From NCBI GenBank assembly GCA_018607725.1, contig JABBAY010000194.1, positions 1 to 42,909 on the forward strand: 42,909 nt of DNA, given 5' to 3'. The notes under the pieces were generated by a model that worked only from the letters and a program-made list of their open reading frames with translations, made no database searches and was not told where the DNA came from. Shown here one piece after another: positions 24,879-33,645 of this stretch (position 1 is the stretch's first letter; every line of letters starts with the position of its first letter). The position numbers and the translations under genes are program-made. The stretch is from K189A clade bacterium (GTDB lineage Bacteria; Pseudomonadota; Gammaproteobacteria; Pseudomonadales; Azotimanducaceae).

Positions 24879-26081
24879 CTAGGTTTTTTTGACCAGGGTT
24901 TCCTTAACGGTGAAAAGCATGATCAAGACACCCACAATGCCGATGGACGCGGTCATCGAGAACGCGGTGGCGAGGACGAACAGATTGGCCATATAGCCCA
25001 TAAACAGCGGCCCAGCGAAGGCGCCGACATCACTCATCAAACGCCAGACGCCAAGAAACTCGCCACGCTCCGATGGTGGCGCGAAATCAGCGCCTAAGGT
25101 CATATTGATGCCGCTACCTAAACCGTTCCCAACACCCGCGATCATAGCGGCGATTACCAGAGTCCAGAGACCGGTTGAGAATGGCACGCTGAACAGGCCG
25201 AGAGATAATAACGCCAGGCAGCTCACTGCCGCGTACTTGCGCCCCCAGTTATCCATCATATAACCAGCGAAAGGGAACATGGTCATATCAATGGCCGCCG
25301 CGGCACCAACAATCAAGCCAATATCCGTCACACTGAGTTCGAGGAATTCCCCCCACAACGGAATGAGTAAGGAACGCCCAGCGCGCAGCACAGTGAGGCA
25401 TAAAATCGCGAATCCGGCCGTCAGAAAAACCTGCTTGTGAGCCGTGACGATATGCGGCAGCAGCGTGACCATAGACGGCGATTCGGCGTGCTGACTGGTT
25501 TTATTGATTTTTACTGCAAACACGATCAAGCCGAACGCCAGGCAGGCGACGCTGCTGATGCCGACGAAAACCCAGGCAAAACCGAATTGATCCGCCGCCA
25601 ATCCACTTGCTACGGGCCCAAGGAGGTTGCCGAAGCGCTGTATGCCGGCCATGGTTGAAACCGCCTTACCGCGCTGGTGAAGTGGAACTGCTTCACTGAT
25701 ATGAGTCAGGCGGGACAGCAACCAGGTGGCGACAGCCGCGCCAAAGCAAAACGCAGAGACCGCCAGCTCGAAGGTTGTCTCGGCTTGGCTTGCCAACAGC
25801 CCTGAGGCGATCATGATGCCGATGCCAATCAACATGGTGTACTTATCACCGAGCCTTGATGCAGCATAGCCTGCCGGAATGTCTGCCGTCATATTTCCCA
25901 AGCCGCGCAAGGAGAACACCAGCGCGGCAACGCCCACACTGGCTCCCAGATCGAGCGCAAAGAGCGGAATCACCAGCAGGACGCTGCCCTGGCAAATAGA
26001 CATCAAGAATGCGGGTAAATAGACCGAGAATAATAAGGAGCGGTACATCTCCCAGGTTGTCATAGCGGGTGGCTCAATCAT
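24879..26081 (-). CDS. MFS transporter
   Basis: This is a second MFS carrier of 400 aa with 12 hydrophobic segments. DIPAGYAASRLGDKYTMLIG is the loop 2-3 region, degenerate in the charged motif, and HQRGKAVSTMAGIQRFGNLLGPVASG lies in the loop 4-5 region. A hydrophilic centre (about residues 190-205, INKTSQHAESPSMV) links the halves. No clear ribosome-binding site supports either the ATG at 26081 or that at 26063. It resembles multidrug-type MFS carriers, with substrate unknown. It appears to stand alone. Confidence 0.87.
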   Translation of the reverse strand: MIEPPAMTTWEMYRSLLFSVYLPAFLMSICQGSVLLVIPLFALDLGASVGVAALVFSLRGLGNMTADIPAGYAASRLGDKYTMLIGIGIMIASGLLASQAETTFELAVSAFCFGAAVATWLLSRLTHISEAVPLHQRGKAVSTMAGIQRFGNLLGPVASGLAADQFGFAWVFVGISSVACLAFGLIVFAVKINKTSQHAESPSMVTLLPHIVTAHKQVFLTAGFAILCLTVLRAGRSLLIPLWGEFLELSVTDIGLIVGAAAAIDMTMFPFAGYMMDNWGRKYAAVSCLALLSLGLFSVPFSTGLWTLVIAAMIAGVGNGLGSGINMTLGADFAPPSERGEFLGVWRLMSDVGAFAGPLFMGYMANLFVLATAFSMTASIGIVGVLIMLFTVKETLVKKT

Positions 26082-26140
26082 GACTGCTGCGTTCGCCTGC
26101 TTAGCTTCATCAAAGGGTATCGTCCACAGACGAAAACAGG

Positions 26141-26374
26141 CTAGTTTATAACCTGCCAGTTCAAGGCTGGCAATTGCAGCGTGCAGGAATCGCGGGCCAA
26201 GCGCCGCATCGAGTCACGGATAAGCAGCGCGAGAGTTAAACCATAGTGCGGCGCTAGAACCTTTAGTTTGAGGACCCTGAAGTCATCCTGCTCAAGCTTT
26301 AGTCGTGCGGCAAAGTGTCGCAGCTGGTGCCTGAACGCGCGAGTCCCTGGGAGCGCTGCCAGCAGATACATCAT
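26141..26374 (-). CDS. small hypothetical ORF after the reductase terminator
   Basis: This 77-codon frame with a protein-like middle (RVLKLKVLAPHYGLTLALLI) begins just past the terminator of the CurA-like gene. It has no clear ribosome-binding site or family. The remainder of the 354-bp gap between the MFS and reductase genes (26082-26435) shows nothing else besides the terminator. It could be a gene fragment or chance. Confidence 0.3.
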   Translation of the reverse strand: MMYLLAALPGTRAFRHQLRHFAARLKLEQDDFRVLKLKVLAPHYGLTLALLIRDSMRRLARDSCTLQLPALNWQVIN

Positions 26375-26382
26375 TTCGATGC

Positions 26383-26412
26383 AAAAAAAAGCCTCCGTTA
26401 AGAGGCCTTTTT
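26383..26412 (-). terminator. rho-independent terminator of the CurA-like gene
   Basis: Read on the minus strand, AAAAAGGCCTC and GAGGCTTTTTTTT pair around the loop TTAACG, with one bulged base, and the stem runs into eight T. It starts about 24 bp after the stop of the reductase gene at 26436. Confidence 0.88.
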
Positions 26413-26435
26413 AGCTGATACACACCGATTAAGGT

Positions 26436-27425
26436 TTATTCACTAACAAGCTTTACCAGCATTTTGCCGTTGTTGGCGCCTTGGAATAAGCCTTCGAAGG
26501 CCGTCACCGCATTGTCGATGCCATCGAAGATAGTTTCATTGTATTTCACTTCCCCAGACTTGATCCAACGACTCATATCCGTCAAAAATTGGGCTTGTTG
26601 GTCGACAAAAGCAGAAACCACAAATCCCTTCAAGGTGATGTGTTTGTAAATCGTTTCTGTGAGGTTGCGCGGTCCCGGGGTCGCGGTCGCACCGTCGTTG
26701 TAAGTCGAAATCATGCCGCAGATCGGAATACGACCATAGGGACGCATATGCGTCAGCGCAGCTTCCAATTGGGGGCCGCCGACGTTTTCGAAGTAAATGT
26801 CGATGCCTTTGGGAGCCGCTTTACGCAACTCCGCCAATGGGTCGGCCGTCTTGTAGTTGAAGGCGTGGTCAAAGCCCAACGACGCCTTCAGCATCTCTAC
26901 CTTGTCATCACTACCGGCACTACCAATGACGGAACTGCCGTGAATCTTGGCGATCTGCCCAACGATACTGCCTACTGCGCCGGAAGCGGCTGATACAAAT
27001 ACGGTTTCACCGGGCTTGTATTCACCGGTCACCAACAAGCCGCCGTATGCGGTCAAGCCAGGCATGCCCATCACACCCAAGTAAGCAGACAGGGGTGCAA
27101 GCTCGGGGTCAATTTGATTGACACCTTCGCCATTAGAAATAGCGTACTCGCGCCAGCCAAGACCATGAGTGACATAGTCGCCGACCTGGAAGTTAGGATT
27201 GTTGGATGTGACCACCTTGCCGAGTGCGCCACCGATCATGACCTCATCTAACGGCCAAGCCATTGCCATGCGGCCGCGCATATAAGGGTCCACAGACATG
27301 TAATGATTCTGGATAAGGATTTCGCCGGCACCGGGTTCGCCGATTTCTCGCTCGACCATGGTGAAGTTAGCGGCTGCGGGCAGCCCAGTGGGACGAGACT
27401 TGAGGTGTATTTCTTTGGAAATCAT
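26436..27425 (-). CDS. NADP-dependent medium-chain reductase, CurA/PTGR type
   Basis: This 329-aa zinc-free medium-chain dehydrogenase/reductase reduces alpha,beta-unsaturated carbonyls such as 2-alkenals, using NADPH. The nucleotide loop is VSAASGAVGSIVGQIAKIHG (the AxxGxxG form), DIYFENVGG follows, and YMSVDPYMRGRM near residue 45 is the conserved N-terminal segment of the CurA/leukotriene-B4-dehydrogenase group. No zinc ligands are seen. AAGG is 9-10 bp before the ATG at 27425. It is followed by its own terminator. The nearest upstream gene is on the same strand, 227 bp away, across a region with hairpins. Confidence 0.92.
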   Translation of the reverse strand: MISKEIHLKSRPTGLPAAANFTMVEREIGEPGAGEILIQNHYMSVDPYMRGRMAMAWPLDEVMIGGALGKVVTSNNPNFQVGDYVTHGLGWREYAISNGEGVNQIDPELAPLSAYLGVMGMPGLTAYGGLLVTGEYKPGETVFVSAASGAVGSIVGQIAKIHGSSVIGSAGSDDKVEMLKASLGFDHAFNYKTADPLAELRKAAPKGIDIYFENVGGPQLEAALTHMRPYGRIPICGMISTYNDGATATPGPRNLTETIYKHITLKGFVVSAFVDQQAQFLTDMSRWIKSGEVKYNETIFDGIDNAVTAFEGLFQGANNGKMLVKLVSE

Positions 27426-27569
27426 AGCCGGGTTACCTTAATGAACGAGCCCGTATGTTATACCAATATGCGGGCGAAAGCATGAATGCGCCGTGAACGA
27501 GCCGAGTTATGGGCCGTCACGAAACCCGTGAACTCCAGAAATTTGTGACGGACCCGCAAGGCGCGAAGG

Positions 27570-27589
27570 GCAGGCCTGACTGGGCCTGC
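27570..27589. other. perfect hairpin between the LLM and CurA-like genes
   Basis: GCAGGCC (27570-27576) pairs with GGCCTGC (27583-27589) around TGACTG. A second, looser pair, CCGTCAC (27514-27520) with GTGACGG (27545-27551), lies nearby. They fall between the stop of the LLM gene (27653) and the start of the next minus-strand gene (27425). The lack of a T-run argues against a simple terminator. The structure is real, its use unknown. Confidence 0.45.
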
Positions 27590-27652
27590 ATGCCCCGTTT
27601 CGTCTGCCAGGAAGCCATCGCGCCGCTTATCTGTCAGGTATTGCTCATAGCC

Positions 27653-28702
27653 TCACATTTTCGCGAGGATATTTTTCAAGGCATCACAGTTCTTAACCCG
27701 CTCAGCCGTTGTCGTACCCAGAAACGCGACACTCAGCGACGTCACACCGGCTTCGCGGTAGACCTGCAGGCGATCTCGAATAAAGCCTGCATCGCCCACA
27801 AGAGACGTGGCATCCAAGTACGATTGGGGAATGGCTGCCTCGGCTGCCGATTTACGACCCGCCAAGAACAAATTCTGAATCTCTTCAGCCTCATCCTCGT
27901 AGCCATATTTGCGAAATACCTGATTGTAGAAGTTCTTCTCCTTAGCGCCCATGCCGCCAACGTACAGGGCAATATTCGGTCGTGCCATATCTCGATAAGA
28001 CTCGAGGCCCTGACCCACGGCAACAGAGCCGCCAGCATAGATTTCCAAGGGTGGCAGACCCGGGTCACGCTTGGCGTTACCGGCTCTTAATGCATCTCCC
28101 CAAACCGCGTCTGCACCTTCAGCCATAAAGAATGCCGGTAGCCAGGCATCAGCAATTTCTGCTGTCATCTCCACACTCTTTGTACCTAAGGTGGCTAGGG
28201 CGATGGGAATCTCGCTGCGATACGGATGGTTGATGATTTTTAAGGCCTTACCGAGACCGGTTCCCTGGTCAGCGGGGAGTGGAATCTGATATTTCTTGCC
28301 CTGGTGATTGAGTTTCTCATCTCGTTGCCAAACCATGCGACAGATGTCCACGATCTCGCGGATACGGGTCAAGGGCGCGTCATAGGGAACACCGTGAAAG
28401 CCCTCGATCACCTGCGGTCCAGAGGCGCCAAGCCCAAGCATGCAACGGCCTTCCGACAGGGCATCGACGCCGGCGGCGGTCATGGCCAGCAGTGTGGGTG
28501 TTCGGCTATAGATATTCAAAATGCCGGAGGCGATGATCACCCGTTCGGTTTTCGCCGCCACATAGCCCATGGCGCTGACGGCATCAAAGGAATAGGCCTC
28601 GGGAATCCAGACGACATCGAGCCCGGCTTTTTCTAGCTCGACCAGCTCTTTTGTGGCACCGATAAAGCTTGAGGAATAATGCATGCTAGTGGCAAGTTTC
28701 AT
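27653..28702 (-). CDS. LLM-class flavin/F420-dependent oxidoreductase
   Basis: This 349-aa TIM-barrel oxidoreductase of the luciferase-like monooxygenase superfamily uses FMN or F420. The starting stretch MKLATSMHYSSSFIGATKEL, GLDVVWIPEAYSFDAVSAMG and LGLGASGPQVIEGFHGVPYD are typical of the branch usually annotated F420-dependent (Mer/MsnO3-like). In Gammaproteobacteria F420 use is uncommon, and no F420 biosynthesis gene is in the window. The ATG at 28702 is preceded by AGGAG at a good distance, and the longer open frame up to 28855 runs into the MATE gene and is rejected. It is followed by the hairpin at 27570 and is transcribed after the MATE gene, with 62 bp between them. Confidence 0.9.
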   Translation of the reverse strand: MKLATSMHYSSSFIGATKELVELEKAGLDVVWIPEAYSFDAVSAMGYVAAKTERVIIASGILNIYSRTPTLLAMTAAGVDALSEGRCMLGLGASGPQVIEGFHGVPYDAPLTRIREIVDICRMVWQRDEKLNHQGKKYQIPLPADQGTGLGKALKIINHPYRSEIPIALATLGTKSVEMTAEIADAWLPAFFMAEGADAVWGDALRAGNAKRDPGLPPLEIYAGGSVAVGQGLESYRDMARPNIALYVGGMGAKEKNFYNQVFRKYGYEDEAEEIQNLFLAGRKSAAEAAIPQSYLDATSLVGDAGFIRDRLQVYREAGVTSLSVAFLGTTTAERVKNCDALKNILAKM

Positions 28703-28764
28703 GGAATCTCCTGTTTTAGCCTGGAATATGATGAATGGTGAAAGCCTGAGTCTAATAATTAATG

Positions 28765-30090
28765 TCAGGGGGTGCCAGCAAAGAGTTTCAGTCTGGGCAA
28801 GTAAGCAAACAAGGTCACGGCGCGAGCGATGAAATAGATGTACAACGCGAGCCACAAGCCATGGTTGGCCAGGCTTTCAAAACCCCACCAGGCCATCAGG
28901 TAGACCGCCAGTGAGGCGATCATGGCATTGCGCATCTCAGCGGTGCGCGTGGCGCCAATAAAAGCGCCATCTAACAAATAGCATGCCACCGACACGGGTG
29001 GCGCAAACACCGCCCAGAGCCAATATATCTCGCAACTGGCCCTGACTGCTTCAACATTGGTGAGCCCCGCAATAATCACACTGCCGGTCAGCCAGAATAC
29101 CAATGTCAGGAGGAAGGACGTAGCAAAACCGAGTTCGGCGCTATAGATCAGAATCTGATTCACCTGCTGAGCGCTTCGAGTACCTGTGGCTTGGCCGATC
29201 AGACTTTCTGTCGCCAATGCGAAACCATCCAGGAAAAATGCCGAGAAGCTGACGAACTGCATTAATATCGCATTCGTCGCCAGCAGTACGTCGCCAGATT
29301 TTGCGCCCTCATTAGTGAACCAGGCAAAGGCAAAAATCAGGCACAGTGTGCGCAACATAATGTCTCGGTTCACGACTAGCATTTTTGTCAAAGCGGCATA
29401 ATCGAATAGGTGCGACACGGGAATGCGCAATGACACTGCTTGCCGAAGTAGGTGTTTTCGAGCACTTAAGAGGCCAGCAACCAGCGCTACTATTTCGGCT
29501 ATCACCGTTGCCGCCGCGACCCCGGGTACGCCCCAATCGAAGACGACCACAAACAGCAGGTCGAGGATGATATTGGTACCGGTTAAAATAAGTTGCAAAG
29601 CGAGCAGCGCGCGAGTCTGCTGGATGCCCAGTAAATATCCCATCACGGCCAAATGAGCCAAGGTGATGGGTGCGCCCCAAATACGAATTTGGCAATAGCT
29701 TAAGGCGGCAGACTCGACAGCCGGACTACCGTCAATCAGACCAAGGGCCAGGCTGAGCAACGGGTATTGAAAGAGCAACAGTAGGGTGCCGATACCTATG
29801 CCGATAAATAGGGCGCGATAGAACGTCGCTTTAGCCTCGCCAGGCTCATCCGCACCAGTTGCCTGGGCAACCAGTCCCGTGGTGCCCATGCGCAAAAAGC
29901 CGAAACCCCAGTAGAGGAAACTGAAGATCATGCCGCCGACAGCAATCGCACCAATCAGTGCCGGGTCACCAAGATTGCCGATCACAGCCGTATCAACCAG
30001 GCCCAGTAATGGCGTCGATAGATTCGCCAGAATGATTGGCCAGGCGATATGAATAATGGTGGTGCGCGAAAGGGCGCGGCGGCTGTTCAA
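28765..30090 (-). CDS. MATE-family efflux protein, DinF type
   Basis: This 441-aa multidrug/toxin exporter with 12 hydrophobic segments is driven by H+ or Na+. GLVDTAVIGNLGDPALIGA (residues about 30-50) is the conserved N-terminal MATE region with the Asp of the DTAxxG motif; DGFALATESLIGQATG and LLDGAFIGATRTAEMRNAM repeat it in the second half. The wording is closest to the DinF subgroup. The start is TTG at 30090, with GGAG seven bases upstream. The other MATE gene in the window (40365) is of NorM type, so they are not duplicates. Substrate unknown. Confidence 0.9.
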   Translation of the reverse strand: MNSRRALSRTTIIHIAWPIILANLSTPLLGLVDTAVIGNLGDPALIGAIAVGGMIFSFLYWGFGFLRMGTTGLVAQATGADEPGEAKATFYRALFIGIGIGTLLLLFQYPLLSLALGLIDGSPAVESAALSYCQIRIWGAPITLAHLAVMGYLLGIQQTRALLALQLILTGTNIILDLLFVVVFDWGVPGVAAATVIAEIVALVAGLLSARKHLLRQAVSLRIPVSHLFDYAALTKMLVVNRDIMLRTLCLIFAFAWFTNEGAKSGDVLLATNAILMQFVSFSAFFLDGFALATESLIGQATGTRSAQQVNQILIYSAELGFATSFLLTLVFWLTGSVIIAGLTNVEAVRASCEIYWLWAVFAPPVSVACYLLDGAFIGATRTAEMRNAMIASLAVYLMAWWGFESLANHGLWLALYIYFIARAVTLFAYLPRLKLFAGTP

Positions 30091-30285
30091 AGACTAACTC
30101 CAAGTGAAGGCGATGATCATAACACCAGAACTAGTATTTCTTGACGTTGCGGGCGCTGCCGCGTGTGAAAAGTAGTGTGCATTTTTTGTGGCACTAACAC
30201 GCTATAGCCTGTTATTGTGTTCCGAGGTTGATCAAAAAAAGCACAGTATAAAAACAGAACAGAACAGTTGTAGAGGTGGGTCAGT

Positions 30286-30486
30286 ATGGCAGTAGTAGCA
30301 GAGGAACAAGTTAAGTTTGTATTGCGTCTCACACCGGCAATGCACAAGAAGATTAAGCGCAACGCTAAATTAAACAATACGTCCATGAATAAGGAAATCA
30401 CCAACATTGTCAGTGATGCCTTTAGCAAAAAAACCACTGACAACCTGCTTCGCGACATTATTAAGTTGTTAGAAAAAGGGAGCTAG
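30286..30486 (+). CDS. Arc-like ribbon-helix-helix DNA-binding protein
   Basis: This 66-aa protein fits an Arc-type ribbon-helix-helix dimer: a strand with alternating residues (QVKFVLRLT), helix one (PAMHKKIKRNAKLNN), the turn Thr-Ser-Met-Asn, helix two (KEITNIVSDAFSKK), then a short charged tail. GAGGT precedes the ATG. No toxin or phage gene lies beside it, so an antitoxin role has no local support. The region of 195 bp upstream, shared with the divergent MATE gene, contains no clean promoter pair. Targets are unknown. Confidence 0.82.
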   Translation: MAVVAEEQVKFVLRLTPAMHKKIKRNAKLNNTSMNKEITNIVSDAFSKKTTDNLLRDIIKLLEKGS

Positions 30487-30900
30487 ATCAGTGACGATCG
30501 CCCATTAGTAAGGCGGTTCGTTAGCTGGGGAATACTTACCGACCATTGGCTCGACTGATTATCTGATAGTTTACCTCGCCAGCTCCTCGTGGTCGTTCGC
30601 GGTGCGAAGGGGTCTGGTGGTAAACCTGTTGTTTGGCCGCTGACCTGAACCGCCAGCAACTCAAAATTGTCTCGAGCAGCTGATTTCGCAGCCCTAATAT
30701 ACGGCTCTATGGGCCATTCCCTTACCTAACATCGAAACCTAATCCTTCGGTGAGAAGGTAAAAGATATTGGTTTTCAAGTACAAAATCATTTGCTGTCAT
30801 TTTGAATAGCCGTGGCTTTAAATCCGAAAAATACGCCGTTAGCCTGCTATGGCTGGCTGTCACGGATGATTCAGTGTGCGGATATTGATGGGAGTGGGTC

Positions 30901-31128
30901 ATGAGTGATGTACTAGATGTTGATGATATCGGCAACGTTGATATGGACGCTGATATGGATATGCATAATGCTGATATTGATGTGGCTGATATGACGCAAG
31001 GGATTGATGAGCTGGATGGGACCCTTGAAGTGCGCGCAGATATGCAGCGGCACGATGTTCGTCGAAAAATCGAGGATATGATGGAACGTCGACGGTTACG
31101 TGAGGAGTTTGGTGATTTAGATTTTTAA
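30901..31128 (+). CDS. small acidic protein, PA3496-like
   Basis: This 75-aa protein is in two parts. Residues 1-40 are very acidic and low-complexity, with many Asp and Met at every second to third position (DVDDIGNVDMDADMDMHNAD). Residues 47-75 form a charged helix, MQRHDVRRKIEDMMERRRLR with EEFGDLDF at the end, which recalls the C-terminus of small Pseudomonas PA3496-family proteins (putative envelope-integrity). GGGAG precedes the ATG by 8-9 bp. The neighbour on the opposite strand is an HdfR-like LysR regulator. The 414 bp before it (30487-30900) shows no gene or RNA that I can support. Confidence 0.6.
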   Translation: MSDVLDVDDIGNVDMDADMDMHNADIDVADMTQGIDELDGTLEVRADMQRHDVRRKIEDMMERRRLREEFGDLDF

Positions 31129-31221
31129 ATCACTGATAAGGCTACGCGACGATCTGAGATCGGCCAAAGGGGCATCATCAATCTTAGTTATTGTCAGCGG
31201 TGTGAAAGGCGTGCGTCTCTT

Positions 31222-32061
31222 TTAAATCGTAATGCCAGTAATCAGGAACAGCAATTTTTTAATAAGCTCTAATTGGCTATGGCCTTCGCGATACAGCGCG
31301 TAGACAGGCCGGTTGAAGGTAGCAATACCTTTCACAGGATATAAAAAGTCATGGGTATCTAACAGCCGCTGGGATAAAAAAGCCGACCCGGCATGATTAG
31401 CGAGAAAGCTGACAGCGATGGAGGCAAGATTCACGCTCAAGTGAGTCGGTAGCACCTCGCCGAAACGATTGGTATGAAATACGGCAAAAGCTTCACCCCA
31501 ATCAATGTAAATATAGCCCTCTTGAAATGCACTTTTCGCAAGTTTTTTGGGGTCTGTTGAAACCATCAAGAGCTTCAGTTGGCCGACTTTTACCGCTTTT
31601 AGTTCTGGCAAATCTGGCGGTTCATATAATATCGCCATATCCAATTTACGCTCTGTTAAGCGCGATATTAGTTCGTAATCGGGATGGGCTTCCGCCTGAA
31701 TACTCAGTTGCGGATAGTCTCGAGTGATGTCCTGCATCTTATCAGTCAAGTTGGATTGCCAAAGGCTAGGAGTAGCGCCGATGTGTAAGCGCGATGTCTG
31801 ATATTTTTGCAGGGATATCTCCTGCAGTGTCCGAGACCAATTTAAGATCAAATTTTGAGCGTGGGGAAGGAGACGTTCGCCCTCACTGGTAAGCTGGACG
31901 TTGCCTCGAGTTCGAATAAATACAGAGACCCCGAGATATTGCTCGAGCTGTTTGATGCGCGCGGAGACAGCTGCCGACGTCAAATATAAGTTGTCAGCGG
32001 CTCTGCCAAAGTGCCGGGTTTTATGCACTTCGAGGAATGTTTTAAGGTTTTCTATATCCAC
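31222..32061 (-). CDS. LysR-family transcriptional regulator, HdfR-like
   Basis: This 279-aa regulator has an N-terminal winged helix-turn-helix (NLKTFLEVHKTRHFGRAADN, then AAVSARIKQLEQYLGVSVF) and a periplasmic-binding-protein-like effector domain. The wording (FLEVxxTRHFGRAAxxLYLT) is that of HdfR, which in E. coli represses flhDC. The target here is not known. The start is GTG at 32061. It sits 51 bp after the phosphatidyltransferase gene, on the same strand. The small acidic gene is on the other side, convergent. Confidence 0.9.
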   Translation of the reverse strand: MDIENLKTFLEVHKTRHFGRAADNLYLTSAAVSARIKQLEQYLGVSVFIRTRGNVQLTSEGERLLPHAQNLILNWSRTLQEISLQKYQTSRLHIGATPSLWQSNLTDKMQDITRDYPQLSIQAEAHPDYELISRLTERKLDMAILYEPPDLPELKAVKVGQLKLLMVSTDPKKLAKSAFQEGYIYIDWGEAFAVFHTNRFGEVLPTHLSVNLASIAVSFLANHAGSAFLSQRLLDTHDFLYPVKGIATFNRPVYALYREGHSQLELIKKLLFLITGITI

Positions 32062-32112
32062 GGTGATAGGCCCCCGGCTACCGCAATAATATAGCAGATT
32101 TTTGCGAGGCGC

Positions 32113-32712
32113 CTACAGAGTTTTGACTGCGGCATAAATGCGAGTCGCGGTCGTCAGCCAACACAAGCTGCCAAAAATAATGGCTAAGATCCAGAAGCTG
32201 TTGGGCATGAGGCACATTAGAGTCAAGCACAGGATCGTCTCGAAGCCCTCGGTCAGTCCACCCAGATAATACAGAGACTTTGAGCCTCGCAGGCTGCTGG
32301 TTAAACCCCGTTTGGCGGCAAAGGTTGAATACGCCAGAAACGAACTGCCAGTGCCGATAAAGCTGAAGATCAAAAACGCGCCGTAACTGGCATGTTCTGG
32401 CTGAGCCAGGACAAAGCCAAAGATCACTGCTGAATAAAAAATGAAGTCCAATACGATATCCAGGAAACCGCCCAAGTCGGTCATGACAGAGAATCGCGCC
32501 ACCGCGCCATCAAGACCATCGCACAGGCGGTTGAGCAGGATCATCACCAGGGCTGCCTCATAAGCTTGCAGCGCGACCAATGGCACTGCTGCTAGGCCCA
32601 GAACAAAACCCACAACGGTAACCTGGTTCGCGCTGATACCTAATGCGGCCAGGTGACTACCGACGCGGTTGAGTGGCGGGTCAATGACTCGCCGTAGGCG
32701 TGCATCAAACAC
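32113..32712 (-). CDS. CDP-alcohol phosphatidyltransferase family protein
   Basis: This 199-aa membrane phosphotransferase has the motif DGLDGAVARF ... DLGGFLDIVLD. The spacing after Ala-Arg is one residue shorter than the usual x8 form; as I recall, one subfamily of these proteins shares this spacing. All four conserved acidic positions remain. About five hydrophobic segments follow. The start is GTG at 32712, with AAGGA about ten bases upstream. It is 23 bp after the SDR gene and closes a minus-strand run that may begin at the ABC genes. It differs clearly from the other family member at 13424. Confidence 0.87.
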   Translation of the reverse strand: MFDARLRRVIDPPLNRVGSHLAALGISANQVTVVGFVLGLAAVPLVALQAYEAALVMILLNRLCDGLDGAVARFSVMTDLGGFLDIVLDFIFYSAVIFGFVLAQPEHASYGAFLIFSFIGTGSSFLAYSTFAAKRGLTSSLRGSKSLYYLGGLTEGFETILCLTLMCLMPNSFWILAIIFGSLCWLTTATRIYAAVKTL

Positions 32713-32735
32713 CCGCTGATCCTTCTCTCAAAATA

Positions 32736-33623
32736 CTACTTCTTCTGGCGGCGGCGCTGGGCACTGCCTTCCTGAGCCTGACTCATATCCATAATCGTGT
32801 CGGCGTTGGCGACAAAACTCTCATAGGTGGCATCCGTGCCTAGATTGACACCATCATTGCTGTACATGGCTGCCATGGAAAATCTACCACCGGCGGCCTG
32901 AAAGACTTTGCCGTTTGGCGCAGCGTTGGAGCACATGAAAAGGACCGCTGGGGTTACCAGTGATGGTGCGCGTTCTGCCGGTGGGTTTTCTGCATCGAAG
33001 GTCGGCCGACCTGGTAAGTTCGCCGTCATGCGTGTGGCGGCGGCAGGTGCCAAAGAGTTGACCTTAATGTTGTGCGAGGCACCTTCGCCGGCCAATACGT
33101 TCATCAGGCCGAGCATACCCATTTTAGCCGCGCCATAGTTGGACTGGCCAAAGTTGCCCCAGATACCCGATCCTGAGGACGTGAAGACAATACGACCATA
33201 ATTTTTCGCGTACATAATCGGCCACGCAGCATGGGTCACATAGGCAGTGCCGTCCAAGTGCACTGCCAACACCAGATCCCACTCTGCCAGTGTCATGTTC
33301 TTGAAAGATTTATCCCGCAAAATACCGGCATTGTTGACCAGTATATCGATGGTGCCGAAGGCGGCGACAGCATCGTCAACAATACTTTGAGCCCCCGCCT
33401 TGTCGCTAACTGAAGCCTTGTTGGCGATCGCGCGGCCACCCGCAGCAGTGATTTCAGCTACCACCAGATCGGCAGCATCGCTACCACCGGCGCCATCGAC
33501 GCTGCCACCGAGATCGTTCACCACGACACTGGCACCACGCTTGGCAAACTCCAACGCATGGGCTTTACCCAGCCCGCCGCCAGCACCGGTGATAATGACG
33601 ACCTTACCTTCAAATTCACTCAT
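32736..33623 (-). CDS. short-chain dehydrogenase, multifunctional-enzyme (HSD17B4)-like
   Basis: This 295-aa SDR oxidises or reduces a hydroxyacyl or steroid-like substrate with NAD(P). The nucleotide loop is TGAGGGLGKAHALEFAKRGA, NNAG is at residues 97-100, and the catalytic Ser150, Tyr163 and Lys167 appear in VFTSSGSGIWG and SNYGAAKMG. The insertion VVVNDLGGSVDGAGGSDAAD is the hallmark of the (3R)-hydroxyacyl-CoA dehydrogenase part of peroxisomal multifunctional enzyme 2. AAGGAGA precedes the ATG. It lies 22 bp after the symporter gene, so the two are likely cotranscribed. Confidence 0.93.
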   Translation of the reverse strand: MSEFEGKVVIITGAGGGLGKAHALEFAKRGASVVVNDLGGSVDGAGGSDAADLVVAEITAAGGRAIANKASVSDKAGAQSIVDDAVAAFGTIDILVNNAGILRDKSFKNMTLAEWDLVLAVHLDGTAYVTHAAWPIMYAKNYGRIVFTSSGSGIWGNFGQSNYGAAKMGMLGLMNVLAGEGASHNIKVNSLAPAAATRMTANLPGRPTFDAENPPAERAPSLVTPAVLFMCSNAAPNGKVFQAAGGRFSMAAMYSNDGVNLGTDATYESFVANADTIMDMSQAQEGSAQRRRQKK

Positions 33624-33645
33624 AGAGATCTCCTTCGTTGGTTGA

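Noticed and set aside
27509-28090. 193-aa plus-strand frame over the LLM gene
   Set aside because: Antisense shadow of the LLM oxidoreductase, with no family resemblance.
28703-28855. N-terminal extension of the LLM oxidoreductase into the MATE gene
   Set aside because: AGGAG before ATG 28702 and the family N-terminus fix the start; the extension is out-of-frame MATE sequence.
30286-30486. Toxin-antitoxin operon around the ribbon-helix-helix gene
   Set aside because: No second small gene lies within coupling distance on either side.
30726-30935. 69-aa minus-strand frame overlapping the small acidic gene
   Set aside because: No ribosome-binding site and no protein-like pattern; the plus-strand gene has a good site and a recognisable C-terminus.
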